Source of the DNA: Deltaproteobacteria bacterium
GTDB taxonomy: Bacteria > Desulfobacterota > Desulfobacteria > Desulfobacterales > Desulfosarcinaceae
Direction: 5' to 3'
Assembly (NCBI GenBank): GCA_002747175.1
Contig: PDTK01000030.1
Coordinates: 1 to 64,000 of the forward strand
Length of the DNA: 64,000 nt
The position numbers and the translations under genes are program-made. Positions 63,940 to 64,000 of the stretch are shown here, in pieces (positions within the stretch are counted from its first letter, which is position 1; every line of letters begins with the position of its first letter). The notes under the pieces are model-generated. The model ran no database searches and was not told the DNA's origin. It saw only the letters and a program-made list of their open reading frames with translations.

Positions 63940-64000
63940 ACCTCTTTATGTTGACCGGCTCACCGCGATCCGAAACGTTCAGGGCCCGGGTACGAAACCG

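Overview
The window looks like a chromosomal segment of an anaerobic Desulfobacterota bacterium, probably near Desulfobacteraceae/Desulfosarcinaceae. That placement is inference. It rests on a ferredoxin-ASKHA corrinoid activator, a BtuF-CbiZ fusion, alpha-type glutamine synthetase, Maf-type glycosylation and many radical SAM enzymes. No rRNA, tRNA, CRISPR array or intact insertion sequence was seen.

Positions 1-39000 hold almost only minus-strand genes and form one large glycosylation locus. At its promoter end (38748 downward) are pseB, pseC, a fused cytidylyltransferase/PseG-like protein, an ATP-grasp enzyme and pseI, which make an activated pseudaminic-acid-type sugar. No PseH acetyltransferase is present. 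From 32000 down to 2670 come glycosyltransferases (GT2, GT4, GT-C), four radical SAM proteins, several methyltransferases, a nucleotidyltransferase, an epimerase, a very long TPR protein and finally a Maf (DUF115) protein. Maf proteins transfer nonulosonic acids to flagellin, so flagellin or surface-protein glycosylation is the likely purpose. TPR repeats are appended to several unrelated enzyme types. Base composition is mosaic: AT-rich blocks (about 9100-11750 and 14950-18570) sit between GC-rich ones. An MCP gene and an MCP remnant close the left end.

Positions 39100-41240 hold two TPR genes, one broken by an in-frame TGA. Positions 41640-46630 form a cobalamin locus: a promoter, a cobalamin riboswitch, a terminator, an apparent cobO remnant, a RACo-like corrinoid activator and, convergent to it, an exported BtuF-CbiZ fusion. 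Positions 46700-56560 are mostly housekeeping genes on the minus strand (pgk, radC, gpsA, gyrA, an AI-2E-family permease, a thiolase) plus a small four-cysteine protein whose signature resembles WhiB-like regulators. Positions 56800-63800 carry plus-strand membrane-protein genes, a YigZ-family protein and glnA, with one minus-strand cysteine-rich small protein.

Several families of fold-back intergenic repeats are scattered through the window. Family A has four copies, all just 3' of a stop codon. Family B has three copies of about 160 bp. Elements C and D are single copies. Two genes take their stop codons from such repeats.
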